Positions 49,352 through 58,735 of a stretch of DNA of 64,000 bases are shown here, piece by piece. The DNA lies in NCBI GenBank assembly GCA_013204025.1, contig JABMOW010000104.1, forward strand, positions 54,801-118,800. Reading direction: 5' to 3'. The notes under the pieces were generated by a model. The model saw nothing but the letters and a program-made list of their open reading frames with translations, did no database searches and had not been told where the DNA came from. The position numbers and the translations under genes are program-made. Each line of letters starts with the position of its first letter. Within the stretch, counting starts at the first letter, position 1. This DNA comes from Fidelibacterota bacterium. GTDB taxonomy: Bacteria > Fidelibacterota > Marinisomatia > SCGC-AAA003-L08 > JACNLC01.

Positions 49352-50959
49352 CTAATCAGCCAATATCCCTGCATATCTTATTCCTGATAACCGGTGAATT
49401 TCATAATTTAAAGTCGATAAGTCGTTGAAATTAAAATTCCGGATATCCTTATGAGCACAAGTACGAGCAATGACTTTTATCAATTCGTTGCTAGCGGTAA
49501 AGAAGTTAAAAAGTTGCCGGGCTGAAGTATCAATAATCAACCTTTTTCTAAGGCTATCCTTTTGTGTGGCAATTCCAACAGGACAGCTATTGGTTTGACA
49601 TGCTCGCATTCCGAGACAGCCAATCGCCTGTAATGCAGCATTGGAGACAGCCACTGCATCCGCACCTAACATAAGCGCTTTTGCAAAATCATCGGCAATA
49701 CGTAAACCACCGGTTATGATAAGGGTCACATCTTTTGCTCCCACTTTATTAAGGTGCCTTCTTGCTCGTGCCAAAGCCGGTATTGTGGGAACATTGATGT
49801 TGTCCCGAATGATAGTTGGTGCAGAACCAGTTCCACCGCCGCGTCCGTCTAATATGATATAATCTGCTCCTGCTTCGAGCGCAAAATTGATATCGGCTTC
49901 AATGTGACTTGCAGCCAACTTAAAACCTATGGGTATGCCTCCAGTGTATTTACGCACTTCATCGGCCATGCGTCGAAAATCTTCAATAGTAACCAAGTCT
50001 TTGAAAGTTGATGGAGAAATAGCGGCCTCACCTTCCTTTAATCCACGCACCGCTGCGATCTCTTTGGTCACTTTTTGTCCAGGTAGATGTCCACCTGTAC
50101 CTGTTTTAGCGCCCTGTCCGGCTTTGAAATGGAAGGCTTGTGCTTTACTCACTTTTTCCCACGAAAATCCGAATTGACCTGAGGCCAACTCATAGAAATA
50201 TCTGGAATTATTCTCCTGCTCTTCCGGTAGCATTCCGCCTTCACCGCTACAAATCCCAGTTCCTGCCATCTCTGCCCCTTTTGACAGAGCAATTTTAGCT
50301 TCTTTAGATAGCGCTCCAAAACTCATATCGGATACAAAAATAGGGGTCTCCAATGTCAGTGGTTTTTTCGCTCGTGGTCCTATTATCACTTTAGTCAGAA
50401 CTTCATCTTCATCGAATAAGGGCCGGGTTGCCAGCTGAGCAGGAAGAAACTGGATATCTTCCCATTTGGGTAGCGTGTTGCGATCGACTCCCATCGCTGC
50501 TGAAGGACCGTGATGTCCGAAATTTTTCAGTCCATTTTGTGCAAGTTCTTTGATGTACGTCGTGTAAGGTTCGGTGTTTTCTGGATGGGTATCTGCATAT
50601 TCTCCAAGGTACTGCTCTCTATTAAAAGGTTGTGGATGGTCTTGTAAGTACGTGTTAATCTCATCTTCATCTACCCAAACATAACCATCTTGAATGGTTG
50701 ATTTGAATTTATACAACACTTCATTATTATTATATTCACTCACGCCCGTATCGTACCGGTAATCCCATTTATGCAATCCACAAAACAGATTATTACCTTC
50801 TATGTGTCCGTCTGCCAATAAAGCCCCCCGATGTAAACACCGGCCGTATAGTACGGAAACCTTTTCCCCGTATCTAATAACAACCAGATCCAAGCCATTG
50901 ACCTGCTCATGAATAGGTATTTTTTCACCCAGTTTTTCTAATTTACAAAGTTTAATCAT
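49352..50959 (-). CDS. FMN-binding glutamate synthase-family protein with N-terminal Rieske domain
   Basis: CLHRG...CGLHKW Rieske pattern; DMSFGALSKEAKIALSKGA, GRGGGTGSAPTII, CQTNSCPVGIATQ. Confidence 0.9.
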   Translation of the reverse strand: MIKLCKLEKLGEKIPIHEQVNGLDLVVIRYGEKVSVLYGRCLHRGALLADGHIEGNNLFCGLHKWDYRYDTGVSEYNNNEVLYKFKSTIQDGYVWVDEDEINTYLQDHPQPFNREQYLGEYADTHPENTEPYTTYIKELAQNGLKNFGHHGPSAAMGVDRNTLPKWEDIQFLPAQLATRPLFDEDEVLTKVIIGPRAKKPLTLETPIFVSDMSFGALSKEAKIALSKGAEMAGTGICSGEGGMLPEEQENNSRYFYELASGQFGFSWEKVSKAQAFHFKAGQGAKTGTGGHLPGQKVTKEIAAVRGLKEGEAAISPSTFKDLVTIEDFRRMADEVRKYTGGIPIGFKLAASHIEADINFALEAGADYIILDGRGGGTGSAPTIIRDNINVPTIPALARARRHLNKVGAKDVTLIITGGLRIADDFAKALMLGADAVAVSNAALQAIGCLGMRACQTNSCPVGIATQKDSLRKRLIIDTSARQLFNFFTASNELIKVIARTCAHKDIRNFNFNDLSTLNYEIHRLSGIRYAGILAD

Positions 50960-51023
50960 ACTTCTGTCTCCTTATTCAAATATTCATAATCCATGAAACG
51001 TGCATGGGCAAAAATGTTATGCT

Positions 51024-51584
51024 TTAATAATGATATCCTTCACCTGGATCATTTTCTAAACCGACAACCAAAGCCAATACAATACGGTTGACGAAATTAA
51101 AATAAGCGATTACCAGTGTTGCATCCAGAATGGCAGAATCCAACAAACCCACATTTCGTAAATTTATTGTCAAATCTTCCTTTGACGAATTTTCAGGATG
51201 AGATGTAAGTTTAGTTGCGAATTCACACAGTGCCCTTTCCCTATCATTTAAGTCAGCAGGGATAATATCATTTCTTAACAAATTTACTTTGTTTTCATCT
51301 TTCCAATAATGGTTTAATGCAGCGGAATGATGTATTTGGCAATACTCACAACCGTTTGATGCCGAAACAACCACAGCCATCATCTCTCTTTCGGCCCGTG
51401 AAAGTTCTGATTTTGAAAACATAATTTCCATGTAAAGGTCGATATGTTTTACAATACTTTCCGGGCGCAGACTTTGTATCATGTGTACGTCCGCCAGCTT
51501 ACCCCGCTTTGTAATTAATTCATCATAAATGTCTTTGAGCCTTCCAGTAGCTTCTTCGTATGATATTACTTTGATTTTACTCAT
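51024..51584 (-). CDS. carboxymuconolactone decarboxylase/AhpD-like peroxidase-related protein
   Basis: SRAEREMMAVVVSASNGCEYCQIHHSAAL. Confidence 0.88.
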   Translation of the reverse strand: MSKIKVISYEEATGRLKDIYDELITKRGKLADVHMIQSLRPESIVKHIDLYMEIMFSKSELSRAEREMMAVVVSASNGCEYCQIHHSAALNHYWKDENKVNLLRNDIIPADLNDRERALCEFATKLTSHPENSSKEDLTINLRNVGLLDSAILDATLVIAYFNFVNRIVLALVVGLENDPGEGYHY

Positions 51585-51593
51585 GATATGTTT

Positions 51594-52148
51594 TTATGGG
51601 ATGTTGGCAATTATGTCCGAAACGGTTGACCGTTTTTTATAGTCAGAATCAAAATGCCGCCAAATAATCTTGCCATCTCCACCAATTATAAAAGTTGCGG
51701 GAATGGGTAATCGCTGACTATCATCAGAATGCGCTTTCTTTAAATTTGCTCTTAGAATTGTATTATACATGGTTGTTAAGATTCGATCAGGCTTGAAGGT
51801 TACGTCAAAAAGGTCGGATATTTTATATCCTTCATCATAAAGTAGGGAAAATGATGCATGAGATTTCTCTGCAGTGCGTTTTATAAATTCGGATTTTTCA
51901 GGTGAAACTGCAATTACGCTTGCTCCTTTATCATAAATCAACTGCAGTTTGTTTTGTAAATGCCTTAAATGTTTATTGCAAAATGGACACCATTGTCCCC
52001 GATAGAAAATGATCACAACCGGACCCTTTTTCAATGCGTTGCTCAATATAAAGGTTTGATCGTGAAGATCCAATGCAGTGAAGTTTTCTACACTATCGCC
52101 AACTTGTAATCCATTGGCTTCCTTCACAGACTTATAATTTGTTTGCAA
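51594..52148 (-). CDS. peroxiredoxin-like (AhpC/TSA) protein
   Basis: GDSVENFTALDLHD, VIIFYRGQWCPFCNKHLRHLQ. Confidence 0.9.
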   Translation of the reverse strand: MQTNYKSVKEANGLQVGDSVENFTALDLHDQTFILSNALKKGPVVIIFYRGQWCPFCNKHLRHLQNKLQLIYDKGASVIAVSPEKSEFIKRTAEKSHASFSLLYDEGYKISDLFDVTFKPDRILTTMYNTILRANLKKAHSDDSQRLPIPATFIIGGDGKIIWRHFDSDYKKRSTVSDIIANIP

Positions 52149-52605
52149 TGACTTTTTTTCCTAACTCCAAAAATTGTTTTGGATTATGATAACCGGATGT
52201 CTGGTTGGATAAACTTCCATCCGGATTTAAAAAAACGAAGGTTGGATAGCCTCTCACACCATATTTTTTGGCCAACTCAATTCCCTCACCTTTTTCGCCA
52301 TCAACTGCAATGTTGATAAATGTTAAATCATAGAATTTAGCAATTTCTGGATCAACAAATACATTTGCTTTCATTTTTTTGCAATATCCACACCAGCTTG
52401 CTGAAATATCAAGAAATACAGGTTTGTTTTCCTGTTTTGCTAAAGCCAATGCTTTGTTCCAGGATCCGTTATAAAATTGAATTTCTGAAGTGTCCGTATC
52501 GGAATTCTTATTTCCAGCGCATTGTGCGGAAGCGAACATGACCAACGTCATGATCAAAGTGGTAATAATCCCAATTTTAAATATCCGAAATATTTTATTG
52601 TTCAT
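52132..52605 (-). CDS. exported thioredoxin-fold protein (DsbD-gamma/Thioredoxin_7-like)
   Basis: PVFLDISASWCGYCKKMKANVF, VRGYPTFVFLNPDG. Confidence 0.9.
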   Translation of the reverse strand: MNNKIFRIFKIGIITTLIMTLVMFASAQCAGNKNSDTDTSEIQFYNGSWNKALALAKQENKPVFLDISASWCGYCKKMKANVFVDPEIAKFYDLTFINIAVDGEKGEGIELAKKYGVRGYPTFVFLNPDGSLSNQTSGYHNPKQFLELGKKVIANKL

Positions 52606-52634
52606 CGTTTTCCTTTCGTTATTAATCTGATATT

Positions 52635-52647
52635 GAGGAATTTCCTC
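52635..52647 (-). promoter_or_regulatory. GAGGAATTTCCTC inverted repeat in predicted 5' UTR
   Basis: Shared position and architecture with two other copies. Confidence 0.65.
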
Positions 52648-52658
52648 TTTTCTGATCT

Positions 52659-52689
52659 ATTAGTCGTACGAGATAATGAATCCTGACAA
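52659..52689 (-). promoter_or_regulatory. ECF-type promoter motif copy 4
   Basis: Reverse strand TTGTCAGGATTCATTATCTCGTACGACTAAT. Confidence 0.75.
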
Positions 52690-52791
52690 AATAATTTTAT
52701 TTTTTTCAGCCTAGAAGTAAAAAAATGTTTTTCCGATCTGATGCTGGTTTAACTGTGTTAGCGAAAGACTGCTCAACATGGAAGGATTAAA

Positions 52792-53481
52792 TCATACGCT
52801 TTTCACCAAACCACACATATGAAAATCTTCGAATGGATTTAATCCAAAATCAGTATAAACCTGGTGAGGCAGTCCTAAATCGGCGATATACAATTCGGTT
52901 TTCTTAAAGATTTTGAGTAGTTCGGTTTTCATGGCTGCAAGCGTCAGAATCGTGTCGGGCGTAAATAGCAATTCTCCGGATTGTGGATTAAATCCGGTGG
53001 GTATATCCAGTGAAATTTTGGGACAATTCAACTTATTTTTCTCATGAATAATATTCTGAAGGGATGTTGGAAGGGGTAATCGTTGTGAGAAGCCCAAATA
53101 GGCATCGATGAACACGTCTGGAGTTTCACCATCCAAGATGATTGCCCCCACAGCAGTTGCTCTGTCTAGTTGAATGGCTGTGAGCGGTTTCACCTCGGTT
53201 TTGTACAGGTGTAGATGAACGGAATATCCCCAACCGGCCAGTCTTCTGGCGGCAACTAATCCACCACCACCATTATGTCCGGGACCGACACCGATGAGAA
53301 TGGTTGAAGTTTGATTTACGTAGGTTGCAGTAAGACGGGCGAGTGATAGACCGGCATTTTCCATGAGTAACTCAACCGGGATTTTATATTTTTCAACGGA
53401 CTGATAATCCAGTTCCTTAAATTGATCGATAGAGAGGGTGCCGTAATCCTTGATATCGATCTGAGGAATGACCAGATTCAT
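52792..53481 (-). CDS. NAD(P)H-hydrate epimerase (YjeF N-terminal domain)
   Basis: LMENAGLSLARL, GVGPGHNGGGGLVAARRLAGWGY, SLDIPTGFNP. Confidence 0.92.
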   Translation of the reverse strand: MNLVIPQIDIKDYGTLSIDQFKELDYQSVEKYKIPVELLMENAGLSLARLTATYVNQTSTILIGVGPGHNGGGGLVAARRLAGWGYSVHLHLYKTEVKPLTAIQLDRATAVGAIILDGETPDVFIDAYLGFSQRLPLPTSLQNIIHEKNKLNCPKISLDIPTGFNPQSGELLFTPDTILTLAAMKTELLKIFKKTELYIADLGLPHQVYTDFGLNPFEDFHMCGLVKSV

Positions 53482-53735
53482 TGATCAAGTTTTTTGATTA
53501 TGGATTGTTTTAACTGATCCAGATCAGTCTTGTTGTTTTTGTCGTTGATGAGGCTGGATAAGCCATTTTCAATAAGGCGGCTCTGTTTTTCAAAATTGGT
53601 ACAAGCATCACACATCGATTTGTGAATTTGCAGCCGTAACCGTTCATTCCACGATAACCCAAACTGAATTTTTTTCTCGATCAATCCGGTAGTTTTAAAA
53701 CAGGATAAGAATAAAAGATGTTTTAATTTTTTCAT
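53478..53735 (-). CDS. putative ZAS-type anti-sigma factor
   Basis: 85 aa; HKSMCDAC (HxxxCxxC zinc-binding motif) directly downstream of an ECF sigma gene. Confidence 0.75.
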   Translation of the reverse strand: MKKLKHLLFLSCFKTTGLIEKKIQFGLSWNERLRLQIHKSMCDACTNFEKQSRLIENGLSSLINDKNNKTDLDQLKQSIIKKLDQ

Positions 53736-53745
53736 AATTGTAACC

Positions 53746-54294
53746 TCATGTCAGGCAATTTTTTTCGATACAAGCCCGTAACTGTAATTTTGCCCGATGG
53801 CTGATCTGCCAATAATTAGACGTTGTAATTCCCAATTCCTGACAAACTTCTTCGCTTTTTTTGTCCAGCATGTACTTTAAATTGATGCAATTTTTCCACA
53901 GGTCAGGCAACGCATCCATACATTTTGTGAGCACAGATAAAAACGCTTCATTATCCAGTAAATTTTCATTATTTTCATGCCAGCCCATTGGTTGATGTTC
54001 CGGAAGCCAGTCACCATTCTCATCAAAAAAATCAGAGACGATCTGATCACCCGGATAGATTGGTTGTTTGATTTTTCCCCGATAATGATCGATTATCTTA
54101 TGGTTTAGGATGGACAACAACCATGTTTTCGGTGAGCTGTTTCCTTTAAACGTTGAAAATTTTTCTACCGCAGCCAAGAAAGTGTCCTGCACCAGGTCCA
54201 TTGCCAATTCCGGGTCCGATACTTTACTAACAGCTCGAACGTATAAATCCTGAGTAAATTGATTTACCCAGGATTCAATTATCTGATTTCTCAT
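53746..54294 (-). CDS. ECF (sigma-70 family) RNA polymerase sigma factor
   Basis: DPELAMDLVQDTFLAAVEKFSTFKGNSSPKTWLLSILNHKIIDHYR; region 4 INLKYMLDKKSEEVCQELGITTSNYWQISHRAKLQLR. Confidence 0.92.
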   Translation of the reverse strand: MRNQIIESWVNQFTQDLYVRAVSKVSDPELAMDLVQDTFLAAVEKFSTFKGNSSPKTWLLSILNHKIIDHYRGKIKQPIYPGDQIVSDFFDENGDWLPEHQPMGWHENNENLLDNEAFLSVLTKCMDALPDLWKNCINLKYMLDKKSEEVCQELGITTSNYWQISHRAKLQLRACIEKNCLT

Positions 54295-54338
54295 CTATTG
54301 AACTCTATGTGAATTATGTACGACGGATGATCTTTCAG

Positions 54339-54367
54339 AGTCGACCATTCGGGAAATCGATTGACAA
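54339..54367 (-). promoter_or_regulatory. possible autoregulatory ECF promoter upstream of the sigma gene
   Basis: Reverse strand TTGTCAATCGATTTCCCGAATGGTCGACT; matches -35 TTGTCA and -10 CGACT with an 18-nt gap. Confidence 0.45.
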
Positions 54368-54390
54368 CAAAAGGTACTTCTATAATAAAA

Positions 54391-54933
54391 TTATTCTCCG
54401 TCCCAATAATTCAGGCTTTGATCTTTTCTCCCTACAAATCGAAACATTTGTGGCTTCCCATCGGCATCCACACCCAGATCTGCTGAAACCGCGAATTTAT
54501 CGGAGTCTGGATATCCGGCAATTTCCGGGGAGATTTTGGTGCTGACGGCCAGATATTTCATGTCTGTGGTTCCAGTGTTCATGATCTGATGTGCAGTTTC
54601 GGGTCCACCGGGTGGACAGGCGATAATATCACCTTTCTTCACGGAAAATGTGTCCTCACCGTATCGCAGTTCACCGGTGCCTTCCAGTATGAAGAACATT
54701 TCTTCATTCACTCGATGGAAATGATGTGGGAACGCGCGTTTACCGGGTGGTACGGATGTGAGATTATATCCCATTTTCAGGGCGACGATGAGGGGAGAGA
54801 TGAATCCCATGTTGGCGTCAAATTTTTTAGCAAGTTCGCCCGGTGCAGTAAAAGCCGCAGCTCGCGGTTGCAATTTCACATCATCAATATTCATGATAGG
54901 TTTGGCCATGAGTCCTCCTGTTTGATATGGCAT
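54391..54933 (-). CDS. cupin domain protein
   Basis: PHHFHRVNEEMFFILEGTGELRYGEDTFSVKKGDIIACPPGGPETAHQ. Confidence 0.92.
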   Translation of the reverse strand: MPYQTGGLMAKPIMNIDDVKLQPRAAAFTAPGELAKKFDANMGFISPLIVALKMGYNLTSVPPGKRAFPHHFHRVNEEMFFILEGTGELRYGEDTFSVKKGDIIACPPGGPETAHQIMNTGTTDMKYLAVSTKISPEIAGYPDSDKFAVSADLGVDADGKPQMFRFVGRKDQSLNYWDGE

Positions 54934-55169
54934 TGAAAGAAAATTACGGGAGAGCGGAAGAAAAATGCAATGGGGGGAAGCAAGAGGCGAAAATATTATG
55001 TTCTGAAATTAGTTTTTGATAATTTCATATCTCAAAAGACTAACTTAACATAATTGATAAGTTAACGCAATGAGATATTTAAAGGCTATCAACTTTGAGA
55101 ATACGCAACAGAAATAGTGTCTGCTAGATTAACGGAATGTGATCAGTCCCGTGAAGGAATTATTAAACC

Positions 55170-55481
55170 TCAACTATTATCAAAACTATCCAAAACGATG
55201 GGTAGATATTTTGAAGCAGCTTTTAGGCCGATTACAGATAATCCCAATAACACTGTTGATTTAATTTCTTCTCGGGTAGCACCGGCGTTTTTCGCCATGG
55301 GGACATGCATTTTTATTGCTCTCTCATCATCTGAAACCATTTTCATTCCGATATAAATCAATTGCTTTGTTTTATTATCCAACCCTTCCATATCGATTAA
55401 GGATTGAATAAGTCCTGCATATGCTTTTTGAACTTCCGGGCTTTCGTCTATGAAAATTTGTAGAGGATTTTCTTTATTCAT
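55170..55481 (-). CDS. carboxymuconolactone decarboxylase-like protein lacking CxxC
   Basis: IKMHVPMAKNAGATREEIKSTVLLGLSVIGLKAA. Confidence 0.8.
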   Translation of the reverse strand: MNKENPLQIFIDESPEVQKAYAGLIQSLIDMEGLDNKTKQLIYIGMKMVSDDERAIKMHVPMAKNAGATREEIKSTVLLGLSVIGLKAASKYLPIVLDSFDNS

Positions 55482-55499
55482 CGTGATACCCTAAAATCA

Positions 55500-56225
55500 T
55501 TAATGTTGGAATTGTACAATAAAAAATGCAAACTGCAATCCGTCGTATAATCCATGGGATATTACCAATGGAGTCAGTCTGCGGTATTTATAAAAATAAA
55601 AACACATAATGACGCTTTTAATGCCAATGGATATAACACCGGCAAGTCCCTGATACAGGTGAACCGTTCCGATAAGCGCAGAGGCGAAAAAGATCGCAAC
55701 AACATGCCAATTTTTATTTTTGGAAGTATTCCACAGACATTTGAGTAAAAACGTTCGGGATAATTCTTCGAAAAGCGCAATGCCAATCCATAGAACGGGA
55801 CCAAACCAAATAATCATCAACACGGGACTATTCGCCAGGTCAATCATTACATTAATTAATTCTGTATTTGGCGGATTATGATTGGGAATCCACTGCATTA
55901 GTGTTGCTCTTTCCAGAAAGAACATTGCAAAGTAAATGGCTGTCAGACCAAGCCCAACCACAATATCCCAAAACCACGTCCCCTTTCCTGAATTGAAAGT
56001 GGTTTTGAACGTGTCCTGCAATAGAAATTTATTCAGGAATAGAATGAGTAATATGGTCCCTCCTCCGAAAAGCAGGGGATAAACGGTCATATCTGTGGTG
56101 GAGAAATTTTCCGTTTGTGTTAATCGATACCAAATCATGATCAGATTGATAGGTAAGATCGAGATGCTGATTGCAAGAATATTTTTGGTTGTATCGCTCA
56201 TTTGCTTAGTCCTGTGAATACCCAA
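55500..56225 (-). CDS. CPBP family membrane protease-like protein
   Basis: Multi-TM; FEELSRTFLLKCLW and VISHGLYDGLQF motifs. Confidence 0.8.
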   Translation of the reverse strand: MGIHRTKQMSDTTKNILAISISILPINLIMIWYRLTQTENFSTTDMTVYPLLFGGGTILLILFLNKFLLQDTFKTTFNSGKGTWFWDIVVGLGLTAIYFAMFFLERATLMQWIPNHNPPNTELINVMIDLANSPVLMIIWFGPVLWIGIALFEELSRTFLLKCLWNTSKNKNWHVVAIFFASALIGTVHLYQGLAGVISIGIKSVIMCFYFYKYRRLTPLVISHGLYDGLQFAFFIVQFQH

Positions 56226-56342
56226 GATTCAAAATAAATATTGCTTTTGAAATCCGATTGCTGATTAGCAGGAGACATAATAGCCGAAAAACGGTTGTGG
56301 TGGTTTTTGAATTTCGCCAGATGATTTATTCTCTGATCTGTA

Positions 56343-56753
56343 CTATTCATCCTCTGCGATGATTTCCACTTTTATTCTATCCGGGTCTTCAAAAAATACG
56401 GCATAATGATCTGGTCCACCGGCAAACGGATGTTTATCCTGATACAGAATGGTGATGTTTTTCTCTTTCAACTCTTCGGTCAGTACGTCGATGGATTCTC
56501 TAGATCCACCATGAAATGCCAGATGATTTAATCCGGTATTTTTTCTGTGGTATTTTGGATTGTTGTATTTATTTTCTGTTTGAACAAATACGATGTAGGT
56601 TTCACCCAGTTTGAAACTAATTCCGGAATCCCATTTTTGAAATATGGTATAATGCAGTTTTTCAGTCAATAACCATTTCCAAAAACGTGTGGATGTTTCT
56701 AAATTCGAAACATTTATTTCGATGTGATGAATAGCGCCTTTAGTTAGTCTCAT
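56343..56753 (-). CDS. VOC family protein
   Basis: GAIHHIEINVSNLETSTRFWKWLL...HYAVFFEDPDRIKVEII. Confidence 0.88.
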   Translation of the reverse strand: MRLTKGAIHHIEINVSNLETSTRFWKWLLTEKLHYTIFQKWDSGISFKLGETYIVFVQTENKYNNPKYHRKNTGLNHLAFHGGSRESIDVLTEELKEKNITILYQDKHPFAGGPDHYAVFFEDPDRIKVEIIAEDE

Positions 56754-56806
56754 TTAAAGGTGGGCATTATGTCTGGATAAAAACCATTTCCTTTAGTATC
56801 AGTTGA

Positions 56807-58567
56807 TCACGGTCTTCTGCGACTTCTGCCACCTCCACCACTTTTATGCTTATCACCACCGCTTCTTCTGGTGTCTTTTTTGGGTTTCTTATAATCTCTA
56901 CTTTGCGTTCTTTCACTTGAAAAAGGATCAAATGCAGGTTTCTCCTGTGATACCTGAACCAATAAAGGCACTCCATCAAAATATTGACCTTTCAGTGCAT
57001 CGATAAGTGGGAGCTCCATGGTATCTTCAACTTCAAAGAAGGAGAATTGCTTCAGTATTTCAATTTTCCCGATGGTGGTCTCTCTGGAATTTAGCCCTTC
57101 GTTGATCAATCCCATTAAACGAGCCGGATTCAGATTATTTTTCGATCCCACATTGATGAACAATTTAATAAATGGAGTTCTTCTTCTTTCTTCGCGGGTT
57201 CTTTTTTCTCTTTGGCCCCGTCCTTCGGATCTTGAGCGCTCGGCGACATTGATGTCTTTGGCACCTTTATAGTAGGCTAGAAACCGGTTAAACTCTGCAG
57301 AAACAAAATGTTTAATCAGATCTTCTCTGCTTAACCAATCTAGTTTTTCATAAATAGCAGGCAAAAATGGCTCTATTTGATAGTCATCAACCTGTACTTT
57401 TTCGATTTTATCAATGAGAGAATACAGCTGTTTTTGACAAATATCTCGACCGCTGGGAACCAGTTCTTTAGAAAACGTGATCTTAAATTTTCTCTCAATA
57501 TCTTTGAGCTTACCCGTTTCCCGCATGTGGATGATGGCAATAGAGATACCGCTTTTCCCCGCTCTTCCAGTTCTGCCGCTTCGATGGATATACACCTCAA
57601 TATCGTCAGGGAGATCGTAGTTGATAATATGCGTAAGGTCAGTAACGTCCAATCCCCGTGCAGCAACATCGGTGGCAACCAATAATTGCAACTGATGCGA
57701 TCTGAACCTGCCCATCACATCATCACGTTGTGCCTGCGTTAATTCACCGTGAATCGCGTCAGCGTTGTAGCCGTCTTGTATCAGTTTATTGGCAATTTCC
57801 TTGGTTTCTCTACGTGTGCGGCAAAATACAATCCCGTAAATATTGGGATTCATATCTGCAAGGCGTTTCAGCACCTCATACCTGTCACTGGCGTGAACCA
57901 TGTAGTATAGATGCTTGACATTTTCAGCCCCGGTATTCATAGGGGTGGCAGAGATTTCAATGGGATGGTCCATATATTTTTTGGTAATGGCCATGATCTC
58001 CCTAGACATGGTGGCGGAAAAAAGCATGGTCTGCTTTTTATGATGGGTCTCCGCTAAAATGGCATCAAGATCATCTTTAAAACCCATGGTGAGCATTTCA
58101 TCGGCTTCATCCAGCACGACGCGCTTCACATTTTCAAGTAATAATTTTTTACGGATGATCAGATCTTTTGCCCTGCCGGGTGTTGCTACCACAATTTGAG
58201 CTTCTCTGTTCAATGCTCTGATTTGTGTATCAATCCTTGCTCCGCCATAAACGGGGACGATGCTGATTCCTTTTATGTTTTTCGAATAATTGGTCAGGTC
58301 TTTTGTGATTTGCATACACAGTTCCCGAGTGGGGCACAGGATCAGTGTTTGCGGATTTTTATTTTCAACGTCCGTTAATTGGATTGCAGGCAGTCCAAAT
58401 GCGGCAGTCTTCCCGGTCCCGGTTTGTGCGAATGCGATCAGATCCTGATCTGATGATAATAAATGCGGGATTGTCTTTGCCTGTATGGGTGTGGGAGTTT
58501 CAAAACCAAGTTCTGAAACGGCATCCAATATCTGGTCGTTCAATCCACTATCTCTGAAAGAGTTCAT
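56807..58567 (-). CDS. DEAD-box RNA helicase with DbpA-like RNA-binding domain
   Basis: AQTGTGKTAAFGLP, DEADEML, SATMSRE, HRSGRTGRAGKSG; basic RS/GG-rich tail. Confidence 0.95.
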   Translation of the reverse strand: MNSFRDSGLNDQILDAVSELGFETPTPIQAKTIPHLLSSDQDLIAFAQTGTGKTAAFGLPAIQLTDVENKNPQTLILCPTRELCMQITKDLTNYSKNIKGISIVPVYGGARIDTQIRALNREAQIVVATPGRAKDLIIRKKLLLENVKRVVLDEADEMLTMGFKDDLDAILAETHHKKQTMLFSATMSREIMAITKKYMDHPIEISATPMNTGAENVKHLYYMVHASDRYEVLKRLADMNPNIYGIVFCRTRRETKEIANKLIQDGYNADAIHGELTQAQRDDVMGRFRSHQLQLLVATDVAARGLDVTDLTHIINYDLPDDIEVYIHRSGRTGRAGKSGISIAIIHMRETGKLKDIERKFKITFSKELVPSGRDICQKQLYSLIDKIEKVQVDDYQIEPFLPAIYEKLDWLSREDLIKHFVSAEFNRFLAYYKGAKDINVAERSRSEGRGQREKRTREERRRTPFIKLFINVGSKNNLNPARLMGLINEGLNSRETTIGKIEILKQFSFFEVEDTMELPLIDALKGQYFDGVPLLVQVSQEKPAFDPFSSERTQSRDYKKPKKDTRRSGGDKHKSGGGGRSRRRP

Positions 58568-58735
58568 ATTTTATGCAGCCTATTAAATTGAAAAGAGGGT
58601 ATTTTAAATCGTGGTAATTGCGGATGTTACTCAAAAATTATATAAATCCATGATTTTTATCCTCCCATATTACCAGAATAAAAGATCACAGTGCTAATGT
58701 TAATTCAGGTGAATCTGGGAATATTATGAGGCGGA

